DNA of 64,000 nt, taken from Yinghuangia elevatio (lineage in GTDB: Bacteria > Actinomycetota > Actinomycetes > Streptomycetales > Streptomycetaceae). A model generated the notes under the pieces. It searched no databases. It saw nothing but the letters and a program-made list of their open reading frames with translations, and was not told where the DNA came from. The stretch lies in contig NZ_JBEZFP010000004.1 in the NCBI RefSeq assembly GCF_040649515.1, forward strand, positions 1-64,000, written 5' to 3'. Position numbers and translations under genes: made by a program. Positions 56,514-64,000 of the stretch are shown here, one piece after another. How positions within the stretch are numbered: the first letter of the stretch is position 1; every line of letters begins with the position of its first letter.

Positions 56514-57944
56514 CTACAGCGGGATGTTCCCGTGGGCGCCGCGCACCTGCGGGGCCTCGGCGATGGCCTTCGCCAGCGCCACGCGGCTCTCGTCCGGGTC
56601 GATGATCTCGTGCACGACGCCGATCTCGACGGCGCGCTGCAGCCCGCCCGCGACCTTCTCGTGCTCGGCCGCGAGCTCCTGCTCGACCTGTGCCTTCAGC
56701 TCGTCCGGCACCTCGGCCAGGCGGCGGCGGTGCAGGATGCGGATCGCGGCGACGGCGCCCATGACGGCCAGTTCGGCGGTCGGCCAGGCCAGCACCTTCG
56801 TGGCGCCGAGCGACGCGGCGTTCATGGCGATGTACGCGCCGCCGTACGACTTGCGGGTCACCAGCGTCACGCGTGGCACCGTGCACTCGGCGAACGCGTG
56901 CAGCAGCTTCGCGCCGCGGCGTACGACGCCGTCCCACTCCTGCCCGACGCCCGGCAGGTAACCCGGCACGTCCACGACCACGACCAGCGGCACACCGAAC
57001 GCGTCGCACATGCGCACGAAGCGCGCGGCCTTCTCCGCCGACGCCGAGTCCAGGCAACCGCCGAGGCGCAGCGGGTTGTTGGCCACGACACCGACCGTGC
57101 GCCCGCCGAGGCGGCCGAGCGTGGTGGTGATGTTCGGCGCCCACTTCGGGTGCAGTTCGAGGCCCGGCTGGTCGAGCAGGTTCTCGACGACCGGGTGCAC
57201 GTCGTACGCCCGCTTCGCCGACTCCGGCAGCAGGGCCGCCAGTTCGCGGCGGTCCAGGCGCGCGCCGTCGATCTCGCCCTGGTTCGCCAGCAGGTCGGCG
57301 AGCTGCCGGGCGCGGTCGAGGGCGTCCTGCTCGGAGTCCGCGACGACGTGCACGACGCCGCTGCGGCGGCCGTGCGGCTCCGGGCCGCCCAGACGCAGGG
57401 CGTCGACGTCCTCGCCGGTGACCGAGCGCACGACGTCCGGACCGGTGACGAAGACGCGGCCCTCGGGCGCGAGGATGACCAGGTCGGTCAGCGCCGGGCC
57501 GTAGGCGGCGCCGCCCGCGGCGGCACCGAGCACCACAGAGATCTGCGGGATCTTGCCGGAGGCCAGCGTCATCGCGTGGAAGATGCGGCCGACCGCGTTC
57601 AGCGAGGCCACCCCTTCCTGGAGGCGCGCGCCGCCGGAGTGGAACAGGGCGATGATCGGGCAGCTCTCGGCCAGCGCCCGCTCGTAGGCCGCGACGACGA
57701 CCTGGCAGCCCTCGACGCCCATGGCGCCGCCCTGCACGGTCGGGTCGGAGGCGTACGCGACGACGCGCGCGCCGTTGACCGTGCCGACACACGCGAGCAT
57801 GCCGGAGCGGTCGTAAGGCGAGATCTCCTCGTAGCTGCCTTCGTCGACGAGACGCTGCAAGCGCAGCCGCGGGTTGCGCGGATCGCTGTCCCGGTCGGGC
57901 TTGCCGGGTACGGCGGCCGCCGGTCGGTTCTCCATGACTGTCAT
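56514..57944 (-). CDS. accD: Acyl-CoA carboxylase carboxyltransferase (beta) subunit
   Basis: 476 residues; transfers CO2 from carboxybiotin to acetyl- or propionyl-CoA to make malonyl-/methylmalonyl-CoA. GGARLQEGVASL, VVLGAAAGGAAYGPALTD and the C-half VDVPGYLPGVGQEWDG and RKSYGGAYIAMN form the two oxyanion regions. ATG 57944 is the first in-frame start; another ATG at 57935 is possible. It begins 31 bases after fabF and supplies malonyl units for FabD. Confidence 0.93.
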   Translation of the reverse strand: MTVMENRPAAAVPGKPDRDSDPRNPRLRLQRLVDEGSYEEISPYDRSGMLACVGTVNGARVVAYASDPTVQGGAMGVEGCQVVVAAYERALAESCPIIALFHSGGARLQEGVASLNAVGRIFHAMTLASGKIPQISVVLGAAAGGAAYGPALTDLVILAPEGRVFVTGPDVVRSVTGEDVDALRLGGPEPHGRRSGVVHVVADSEQDALDRARQLADLLANQGEIDGARLDRRELAALLPESAKRAYDVHPVVENLLDQPGLELHPKWAPNITTTLGRLGGRTVGVVANNPLRLGGCLDSASAEKAARFVRMCDAFGVPLVVVVDVPGYLPGVGQEWDGVVRRGAKLLHAFAECTVPRVTLVTRKSYGGAYIAMNAASLGATKVLAWPTAELAVMGAVAAIRILHRRRLAEVPDELKAQVEQELAAEHEKVAGGLQRAVEIGVVHEIIDPDESRVALAKAIAEAPQVRGAHGNIPL

Positions 57945-57975
57945 GTTGAGGGGAAAGCTCCGTCCTGAACGGGCG

Positions 57976-59274
57976 TCAGCCCGCGCTGCGGAAGGCGACG
58001 ACCACGTCGTGTCCGCCGAATCCGAACGAGTCGTTGAGCGCGACGATCTCCCCGTCCGGGAGCGGACGCGGGTCGTTCCGGACGATGTCGAGGCAGACCT
58101 CGTCGTCCGGGTCGTCGACGTTGATGGTGGGCGGAGCCATGCGGTGGTAGACCGCGAGGACGGTGGCGACCGACTCCACGGCACCGGTGCCGCCGAGGAG
58201 GTGGCCGGTCATCGACTTGGTGGAGGTGACGGTCACCTTGTCGGCGGCCTCGTCGCCCAGCACCGAGCGGATGGCCTTGAGCTCCGTGATGTCGCCGGCC
58301 GGCGTCGAGGTGCCGTGCGCGTTGATGTGCACGACCTGGTCGACGGAGGCGCCGGCGTCCTCGATGGCGTAGGCCATCGCGCGGGCGATGTCGCGGCCCT
58401 CGGGCTCGGGCTGCGCGATGTGGTGGCCGTCCGAGGTCATGCCGGCGCCGGCGACCTCGGCGTACACCCGGGCACCGCGGGCGGCGGCGTACTCGGCGCT
58501 CTCCAGCACCAGGCAGCCGGCCCCCTCGCCCATGACGAAGCCGTCGCGGCCCTTGTCGTACGGGCGCGACGCGCGCTGCGGCTCGTCGTTCCGCTTCGAC
58601 ATCGCCATCATGTTGGCGAACGCGGCCATCGGCAGCGGGTGGATGGCCGCCTCGGTGCCGCCGCAGACCACGACGTCGGCGCGGCCCGAGCGGATCATCT
58701 CCAGGGCGTACGCCACGGCCTCGGCGCCGGACGCGCAGGCGCTCACGGGGGTGTGCACACCGGCCCGCGCGCTCAGCTCGATCCCGACGTTGGCGGCCGG
58801 GCTGTTGGGCATCAGCATCGGGACCACGAGCGGTCCGACGCGGCGCGGGCCCTTCTCCTTGAAGACGTCCCACGCGTCCAGCAGCGTGGTGACGCCGCCG
58901 ATGCCGGACGCGATGACCACGCCGAGCCGGGTGGGCTCCACGGTGGCACCGGTGCCGTCCTCGGCGGCGGTGTTCTTGGCCGTGTAGCCCGCGTCCAGCC
59001 ACGCCTCGCGGGCGGCGATCATGGCGAACTGCGCGGACCGGTCGAGCTTACGTGCCTCGACCTTCGGCATCACGTCCAGCGGTTCGACGGCGATGCGACC
59101 GGCGAACTGCACGGGGAGCTGCTCTGCCCACTCCTCGGTCAGCGTGCGGATGCCGGACTTGCCGGCCAGCAGTGCGGACCAGGTCGATGCGACGTCGCCG
59201 CCGACCGGAGTGGTCGCGCCCAGACCGGTGACGACCACGGTGCGCGGGGTCTCGGTGCGCTTGGTCGGGCTCAC
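57976..59274 (-). CDS. fabF: 3-oxoacyl-ACP synthase II
   Basis: 432 residues from GTG 59274 with GGGAG ten bases upstream. Active-site Cys180 in TPVSACASGAE, His320 in NAHGTSTPAGD, Lys353 and His358 in STKSMTGH. It elongates acyl-ACP with malonyl-ACP. A 151-bp gap with a strong hairpin separates it from acpP. Confidence 0.97.
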   Translation of the reverse strand: MSPTKRTETPRTVVVTGLGATTPVGGDVASTWSALLAGKSGIRTLTEEWAEQLPVQFAGRIAVEPLDVMPKVEARKLDRSAQFAMIAAREAWLDAGYTAKNTAAEDGTGATVEPTRLGVVIASGIGGVTTLLDAWDVFKEKGPRRVGPLVVPMLMPNSPAANVGIELSARAGVHTPVSACASGAEAVAYALEMIRSGRADVVVCGGTEAAIHPLPMAAFANMMAMSKRNDEPQRASRPYDKGRDGFVMGEGAGCLVLESAEYAAARGARVYAEVAGAGMTSDGHHIAQPEPEGRDIARAMAYAIEDAGASVDQVVHINAHGTSTPAGDITELKAIRSVLGDEAADKVTVTSTKSMTGHLLGGTGAVESVATVLAVYHRMAPPTINVDDPDDEVCLDIVRNDPRPLPDGEIVALNDSFGFGGHDVVVAFRSAG

Positions 59275-59341
59275 TGGAAGATCACTCCCACGAAGGTTGG
59301 AACGGAAGGTGGTTCTGACGCCGGTCGGCGGCCGGCGGCCG

Positions 59342-59406
59342 GCGGGTCCGGGTCCCGGTTGTCCCGGCGGGATGCCCGGGCGGTCGTGCCCGGGACCCGG
59401 ACCCGC
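59342..59406 (-). terminator. Strong stem between acpP and fabF
   Basis: A 17-bp perfect stem (59342-59358 with 59390-59406) encloses a 31-nt loop, 20 bases past the acpP stop. It may attenuate read-through into fabF or protect the acpP mRNA 3' end. Confidence 0.65.
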
Positions 59407-59425
59407 GGTCGGCCTCGGTCGGGTC

Positions 59426-59668
59426 TCAGGCGGCCTTGAGGATGTAGTTGACGGCGTCGCCGACGGTGCGCAGGCCCTTGACGTCGTCGTCCGGGATCTT
59501 GACGTCGAACTTCTCCTCGGCGGCGACGACGACCTCGACCATCGACAGCGAGTCGATGTCCAGGTCCTCGGTGAACGACTTGTCGAGCTGGACGTCCTCG
59601 ACGTCCGTGCCCGCGATCTCGTTCACGATCTCGGCGAGACCCGCGAGGATCTCCTCCTGCGTTGCCAT
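59426..59668 (-). CDS. acpP: Acyl carrier protein
   Basis: 80 residues. The phosphopantetheine site is Ser40 in LDIDSLSMVEV. Acidic overall, with EEILAGLAEIVNEI as helix 1. ATG 59668 with AGGAG four bases upstream. It carries growing acyl chains for FabD/FabH/FabF encoded alongside. Confidence 0.97.
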   Translation of the reverse strand: MATQEEILAGLAEIVNEIAGTDVEDVQLDKSFTEDLDIDSLSMVEVVVAAEEKFDVKIPDDDVKGLRTVGDAVNYILKAA

Positions 59669-59810
59669 GGTGCTCCTTGAATGCGTCGGTGTTGCCTGTG
59701 GTGGTTGTCCTCGGCCGTGCGGTGTGCCGGCCGATGTGCAGAAGTCCTGGATGCCCCGGGAACCCCGGAAGCCGGGAAGGTCCTGGGGAAGACCGCGGGT
59801 CTGCGCGGGA

Positions 59811-60821
59811 CTAGGGAAGCGTAATGACCTGGCCCGCGTAGACGAGACCGGCCCCGAAGCCCATGACGAGCGCGGTGCCGCCGCTGGGCGCCTCACCGGT
59901 TTCGAGCATGCGCTCCATGGCCAGCGGGATGGACGCCGCGGAGGTGTTGCCGGTCTCCGCGATGTCGCGTGCGACGGGCACCTCGGCGGGCAGCTTGAGG
60001 GCCTTGATCATCGCGTCGGTGATGCGCATGTTGGCCTGGTGCGGGATGAACGCGTCGAGCTCGGCGGCCTCGACGCCGGCCGCGTCCAGGGCCTCCTTGC
60101 ACACCTTCGCCATCTCCCACACGGCCCAGCGGAAGACCGTCTGGCCCTCCATGCGCAGCGTCGGGAAGGGGGCCTCGGAGTTGTTCCGCAGCTCCTCCCA
60201 CGACTCGGTCTGCGTGATGGTGTCCTTGTTGGCGCCGTCCGAGCCCCAGACCACCGGGCCGATGCCCGGCACGTCGGACGGGCCCACCACGACGGCGCCC
60301 GCGCCGTCGCCGAAGATGAACGCCGTCGAGCGGTCGTCGGGGTTGGTCAGGTCGGACAGCCGCTCGACGCCGATGACCAGCACGTATTCGGCGCTGCCAC
60401 CGCGCACCATGTCGTTCGCGAGGGTGAGCCCGTAGCAGAAGCCCGCGCACGCGGCCGACACGTCGAAGGCCGCCGCGCGACCGCCGCCGGCGCCGAGCCG
60501 GTACGCGATCTCGGTCGCGATCGCGGGGGTCTGCTTGAGGTGGGTGACCGTCGAGACGATGACGCAACCGACCTGCTCCGCGGAGACACCGGCGTGCGCG
60601 AGGGCCTTGCCGGCCGCCGCGATCGACATCTCGGCGACGGTCTCCTCGGGGTTGGCCCAGCGGCGCGTCTTGATCCCGGAGCGCGACTGGATCCACTCGT
60701 CGGACGAGTCGATGCGCTCGATCAGTTCGGAGTTGGGCACGACCCGCACCGGACGGTAGCCGCCGACACCCAGGATGCGGGCGTGCGGTGCTCCGACGGC
60801 GGGACGGATGGATGCGGTCAC
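59811..60821 (-). CDS. fabH: 3-oxoacyl-ACP synthase III
   Basis: 336 residues from GTG 60821 with GGGAGG seven bases upstream. Catalytic triad Cys125 (VSAACAGFCYGL), His261 (FIPHQANMRI) and Asn292 (ETGNTSAASIPLA). It primes chain synthesis from acyl-CoA; actinomycete FabH favours branched starters, giving iso/anteiso acids. Confidence 0.97.
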   Translation of the reverse strand: MTASIRPAVGAPHARILGVGGYRPVRVVPNSELIERIDSSDEWIQSRSGIKTRRWANPEETVAEMSIAAAGKALAHAGVSAEQVGCVIVSTVTHLKQTPAIATEIAYRLGAGGGRAAAFDVSAACAGFCYGLTLANDMVRGGSAEYVLVIGVERLSDLTNPDDRSTAFIFGDGAGAVVVGPSDVPGIGPVVWGSDGANKDTITQTESWEELRNNSEAPFPTLRMEGQTVFRWAVWEMAKVCKEALDAAGVEAAELDAFIPHQANMRITDAMIKALKLPAEVPVARDIAETGNTSAASIPLAMERMLETGEAPSGGTALVMGFGAGLVYAGQVITLP

Positions 60822-60873
60822 GCTGCGGCCTCCCGGTCGACGATGCTGGTTCCTGCGCGAACGGTCACGCGAG

Positions 60874-62055
60874 TCACACCGATCCCTGCGGGTGGATGCG
60901 CAGCAGCGGCATCCCCGGGGCGACCGGGTCCCCGTCCTCGACGAGCCATTCCACCACCGTGCCGCCGTGCGGGACGGTGACGGCCTGCTCGTCGCGGTGC
61001 GAGCGTACGACGCCGACCTCGGCGCCCGGCGCCAGGTCGTCGCCGGGGCGGACCTCGCCGCGGTGCACGGTGCCCTTGAACGGCGCCACGACCAGGCGCC
61101 AGGTGGGCGACGCGTCGATCTGGCTCGGCGTCCCGTGCTTCTCCACGAGGACGCGGGCCGCGTCGAGGTCGTCCGGGGTCTTGAGGGCCAGCGTCTCGAC
61201 GCCGGGCAGCGCGCGCTTGGCGAGCCCGGTGAGGGTGCCGGCCGGGGGCACCTCGATGATCGCGGTGACCCCGAGGTCGCGCATGGTCTCCATGCACAGG
61301 TCCCAGCGCACCGGGTTCGACACCTGGCTGACCAGGCGCTTCACGATCTCGCGCCCGTCGTGCAGCACGGTCCCGTCGGTGTTCGAGATGTACGGCGTGC
61401 GCGGGTCCCGCACGGTGACGCCGGGCACCAGCTCGGCGAGCCGGTCGACGGCCGGGGCCATGTGGTGCGTGTGGAACGCGCCGGCGACCGCGAGCGGGCG
61501 TACCCGCGCCTTCTCGGGCGGGTCGGCGGCGAACGCCGCGAGCTGCGGCAGGGTGCCGGCCGCGACGATCTGGCCGGCCCCGTTCATGTTGGCCGGGGTC
61601 AGGCCGTGCTCGGCGATCTTGGCGACCACCTGCTCGGCGTCCCCGCCGAGGACGGCCGACATGCCCGTCTCGGTCACCGCCGCCGCGGCCGCCATCGCCT
61701 TGCCGCGCTCGCGCACCAGGACCATCGCCGACTCGGCGGTGATCACGCCGGTGCCGGCCGCTGCGGTCAGCTCGCCGACGCTGTGCCCGGCCGCGCCGCC
61801 GACCACGCGGTACGCGTCGGAGGGGTGCGGGAACAGCGCGAGTGCCGCCACCAGACCGGACGCGACCAGCAGCGGCTGGGCCACCGCCGTGTCGCGGATC
61901 GCCTCGGCGTCGGCCTTGGTTCCGTAGTGGATGAGGTCGAGGCCGGTGACCGCGGACCACCACGTGAGGCGGTCGGCGACCCCGGGCAGGTCGAGCCAGG
62001 GCGTGAGGAAACCGGGAGTCTGGGCACCCTGTCCGGGCGCGACGAGTACGAGCAC
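60874..62055 (-). CDS. fabD: Malonyl-CoA:ACP transacylase with C-terminal lipoyl-like domain
   Basis: 393 residues from GTG 62055. Residues 1-310 are FabD: VLVAPGQGAQTPG, GHSVGE with nucleophile Ser92, and GAFHTHHM with His195. Streptomyces FabD usually ends near residue 310-320. Here residues about 315-390 form a biotinyl/lipoyl-like fold (LVVAPFKGTVHRGEVRPGD...GGTVVEWLVEDGDPVAPGMPLL). The hairpin that would carry the modified Lys reads RSHRDEQA, so it cannot be biotinylated or lipoylated in the usual way. First fab gene after fasR. Confidence 0.92.
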   Translation of the reverse strand: MLVLVAPGQGAQTPGFLTPWLDLPGVADRLTWWSAVTGLDLIHYGTKADAEAIRDTAVAQPLLVASGLVAALALFPHPSDAYRVVGGAAGHSVGELTAAAGTGVITAESAMVLVRERGKAMAAAAAVTETGMSAVLGGDAEQVVAKIAEHGLTPANMNGAGQIVAAGTLPQLAAFAADPPEKARVRPLAVAGAFHTHHMAPAVDRLAELVPGVTVRDPRTPYISNTDGTVLHDGREIVKRLVSQVSNPVRWDLCMETMRDLGVTAIIEVPPAGTLTGLAKRALPGVETLALKTPDDLDAARVLVEKHGTPSQIDASPTWRLVVAPFKGTVHRGEVRPGDDLAPGAEVGVVRSHRDEQAVTVPHGGTVVEWLVEDGDPVAPGMPLLRIHPQGSV

Positions 62056-62120
62056 GTATCAACCCTCTCGCTATCAGGGGGTCGAGACCCCGTATTGTCG
62101 CCGACGAAGATCAGAAGACG

Positions 62121-62143
62121 GTTTTGTGGGATCCCTACAAAAC
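62121..62143. promoter_or_regulatory. AT-rich inverted repeat between fasR and fabD
   Basis: GTTTTGT at 62121-62127 is mirrored by ACAAAAC at 62137-62143, with GGGATCC-type symmetry between and one mismatched pair. It overlaps the fasR stop and lies about 65 bases before the fabD GTG. It could be the operator of FasR or another regulator, or a short terminator. Confidence 0.5.
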
Positions 62144-63331
62144 GCCCTCGGCTGCGGCCAGGCGCCCGAGGATCAGCGAGACCTGCAGCGTGAAAGCGGA
62201 ACGGGCTTCCGTCGGTACCAGGCCGGTCACGTCCATGACGCGTCGCAGCCGGTAACGAACGGTATTGGGGTGCACGAAAAGCATCCGCGCGGCACCTTCG
62301 AGCGACGACGCCTGCTCCAGGTACACCGACAGTGTCTCCAGCAACGCGGACCCCGCGCCGTGCAGCGGTATGTAGATCTCCTCCACCAGCTGCCGCCGCG
62401 CCTCCTCGTCCCCGGCGAGCGCCCGCTCGGGGAGCAGGTCGTCGGCGAGGACCGGGCGCGGGGCGTCCGGCCACGCGGCGCACGCCCGGTGCCCGGCGGT
62501 CGCGGACTGTGCCGACCGTACAGCGGCCAGCAGGTCCGGGACGGTCGGGCCCACCACGACCGGACCGGGGCCGAACTGCCCGATCAGCGTACGCGTCGCC
62601 CGCAGCGGGTCGTCGGCGCCCCCGAGGATGACCACGAGCCGGTCGCCCTGCACGCCGGTGAGGACGTTCAGCCGGGCGTGCCGGGACGCGCGGTGGATGC
62701 TGTCCACGACCGCCTGGGTGTCGGCGTCCGGCGCGTTGCCGACCACCACCATCACGGACTCCGGCGAGCCCCAGCCCAGTGCCGCGGCCCGCGACAGGAT
62801 GCCCTCGTCGGCCTCGCCGCGCAGCAGGGAGTGCACGACCAGCGCCTCCAGCCGGGCGTCCCACGCGCCGCGCGCCTCCGCGGCGTGCGCGTAGACCTGC
62901 GCGGTGGCGAACGCGATCTCGCGGGAGTACAGCAGCAGCGCCTCGCGCAGCACCTGCTGGTACCCGGGCGCGGCCAGCTCGTCGATCTGCGCCTCGACGA
63001 CCTCGATGGTGACGCGCACCAGTTCGACGGTCTGGGGCAGCGTGATCGCCCGGGTCAGCTCGCGCGGCGCGGTGCCGAAGACGTCGGCGCTGACCGCGTA
63101 CGGCGCCTCCGGGTGCCGGAACCACTCGGTGAACGCGGCGATGCCGGCCTGCGCGACCAGGCCGATCCACGAGCGGTTGTCGGCCGGCATGTTCCGGTAC
63201 CACGGCAGCGTCTCGTCCATCCGCGCGGCGGCCGCGCCGGCGAGGGTGCCGGCGGACTTCTCCAGGCGGCGTACGGTCGCGGCGCGCTTGGTGGCGTCGG
63301 AGCCGGAAGATCGGGAGGTCACGGGGACCAT
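62135..63331 (-). CDS. fasR: PucR/CdaR-type regulator of fatty acid synthesis (FasR-like)
   Basis: 398 residues from ATG 63331 with GAAGGGG six bases upstream. The N-half is a FasR-type sensor region; the C-terminus holds the PucR HTH (ARMLFVHPNTVRYRLRRVMDVTG). In Streptomyces coelicolor FasR activates the fabD-fabH-acpP-fabF operon; position and family support the same role here. Its start overlaps the cbiZ stop by 13 bases. Confidence 0.9.
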   Translation of the reverse strand: MVPVTSRSSGSDATKRAATVRRLEKSAGTLAGAAAARMDETLPWYRNMPADNRSWIGLVAQAGIAAFTEWFRHPEAPYAVSADVFGTAPRELTRAITLPQTVELVRVTIEVVEAQIDELAAPGYQQVLREALLLYSREIAFATAQVYAHAAEARGAWDARLEALVVHSLLRGEADEGILSRAAALGWGSPESVMVVVGNAPDADTQAVVDSIHRASRHARLNVLTGVQGDRLVVILGGADDPLRATRTLIGQFGPGPVVVGPTVPDLLAAVRSAQSATAGHRACAAWPDAPRPVLADDLLPERALAGDEEARRQLVEEIYIPLHGAGSALLETLSVYLEQASSLEGAARMLFVHPNTVRYRLRRVMDVTGLVPTEARSAFTLQVSLILGRLAAAEGVL

Positions 63332-64000
63332 GATGACCCCTTCGGGAGGCGGGGGCGCACACCGTCGCGCCGGACGCGGTCGTCGCGGGCGCCCTGCACG
63401 ACCGCCGCGTGGACCGCGCGGGCGAGCCGGGAGCCCCAGACCGAGCGGGGGCCGCCGAACAGTTCGGGGGAGTCGCCGGGCTGGGGCGTGAGCGCGGCGA
63501 CGCAGACGGCGTCGGAGGGTGTGCCGGTGCAGGCGTACCCCGTCTCCACGAGCGCCTGGACCTTGGCCTCGGTGGCCGTCGCCACGGCGTTGACCAGCGC
63601 CGCGTCGGTGAGCGGCGCGGGGATCGCGACGATCGTGTTGATGGTGCCCGGGGGAGGGTACGCGGGGCTCCTGTCGCCGTCCTCGCCCCTCGCCAACGGG
63701 CTTGGCAGAGAAGCTGGTTCGGGGGCGGCGGCCCAGGCGGGGATGCCGATGCCGGTCGTCACCCACGCGCGTACGCCGTGGTCCTCGCCGGTCGTGAACG
63801 CGGCCACGTCCGCGGCGGTCATCAGCCCGACGCCCGCGCCGTCGGCCCCGGAGAGGCCTTCCGCGGCCGCGGTCTCGGTGAGGTGGTCGACCGGGTCCAT
63901 ACGCGAATACCCGGGCGGCACCTGCATGTTCAGCACCCACGCGCGCGGGCCGAGACCGCCGCCGAGGATCGCGCTCGACACCATCCGCCACCCGGGTCCG
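63319..64000 (-). CDS. cbiZ: Adenosylcobinamide amidohydrolase (CbiZ), 5' end outside the window
   Basis: The visible 227 residues include MVSSAILGGGLGPRAWVLN, GVGLMTAADV, PGTINTIVAI, AATEAKVQAL-type and GTPSDAVCVAA, and FGGPRSVWGSRLARAVHAAV, all typical of CbiZ, which hydrolyses adenosylcobinamide/pseudocobalamin side chains for corrinoid salvage. The frame stays open to the last base (GPGWR precedes the first Met), so the true start is beyond the edge. An unrelated basic tail of about 20 residues ends the protein. It overlaps fasR by 13 bases. Confidence 0.88.
   Translation of the reverse strand, partial: GPGWRMVSSAILGGGLGPRAWVLNMQVPPGYSRMDPVDHLTETAAAEGLSGADGAGVGLMTAADVAAFTTGEDHGVRAWVTTGIGIPAWAAAPEPASLPSPLARGEDGDRSPAYPPPGTINTIVAIPAPLTDAALVNAVATATEAKVQALVETGYACTGTPSDAVCVAALTPQPGDSPELFGGPRSVWGSRLARAVHAAVVQGARDDRVRRDGVRPRLPKGSSWSP

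Overview
The window is high-GC, densely coding actinomycete chromosome. It carries WhiG, a GlnR-like box with amtB-glnK-glnD, a FasR-type regulator beside fabD, DUF3145, DUF2469, and a cluster of three signal peptidases. Together these point to the Streptomycetaceae or a close sporulating relative. Species cannot be read from sequence alone. Gene order is only partly that of model Streptomyces as I remember it (whiG, dgt, dnaG, an hrd-type sigma gene and the fab cluster lie within about 25 kb), so a genus near Streptomyces is possible.

Bases 1-18,000. The left edge is a scar: the tail of a glycerate kinase gene abuts an opposite-strand DUF3097-like fragment at about base 60. A secreted, C-terminally anchored protein of unknown function follows. 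Then comes a minus-strand peptide/oligopeptide ABC transporter locus: two permeases, two ATPases with ATGA overlaps, and five consecutive paralogous family-5 solute-binding lipoproteins. Most of the binding-protein genes are separated by terminator-like hairpins and low-complexity spacers. This five-receptor, one-transporter array is the most unusual system in the window.

Bases 18,000-41,300. A divergent nitrogen operon (amtB-glnK, then glnD) sits behind a GlnR-type box. A conserved translation/secretion block follows: ffh, an acetyltransferase, proS, rpsP, a KH protein, rimM, trmD and rplS. Three signal peptidases come next, the first with a 500-residue disordered repeat-bearing N-terminus. 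Then NUDIX, DUF2469, yraN, comM, dprA, a truncated xerC-like gene, the sporulation sigma factor whiG, and a SanA/YdcF membrane protein.

Bases 41,300-56,100. dgt, a GNAT, an unknown CxxC protein and dnaG are followed by a TetR-controlled efflux module (FMN reductase plus DHA2 exporter, divergent from tetR over a perfect 15-bp inverted repeat). Then a group-2 sigma factor, a FGGY-like protein that seems to have lost kinase motifs, a YtxH-like protein, tRNA-Asn, tRNA-Met(CAT), an SGNH lipoprotein and DUF3145.

Bases 56,100-64,000. On the minus strand, a partial cbiZ overlaps fasR, followed by fabD (with an extra lipoyl-like C-terminal domain), fabH, acpP, fabF and accD. This is type II fatty acid synthesis with its carboxyltransferase. 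A small Gly/Ser-repeat secreted protein lies downstream. Several genes have a -10-like hexamer only 6-8 nt before the start codon, which suggests leaderless transcripts.
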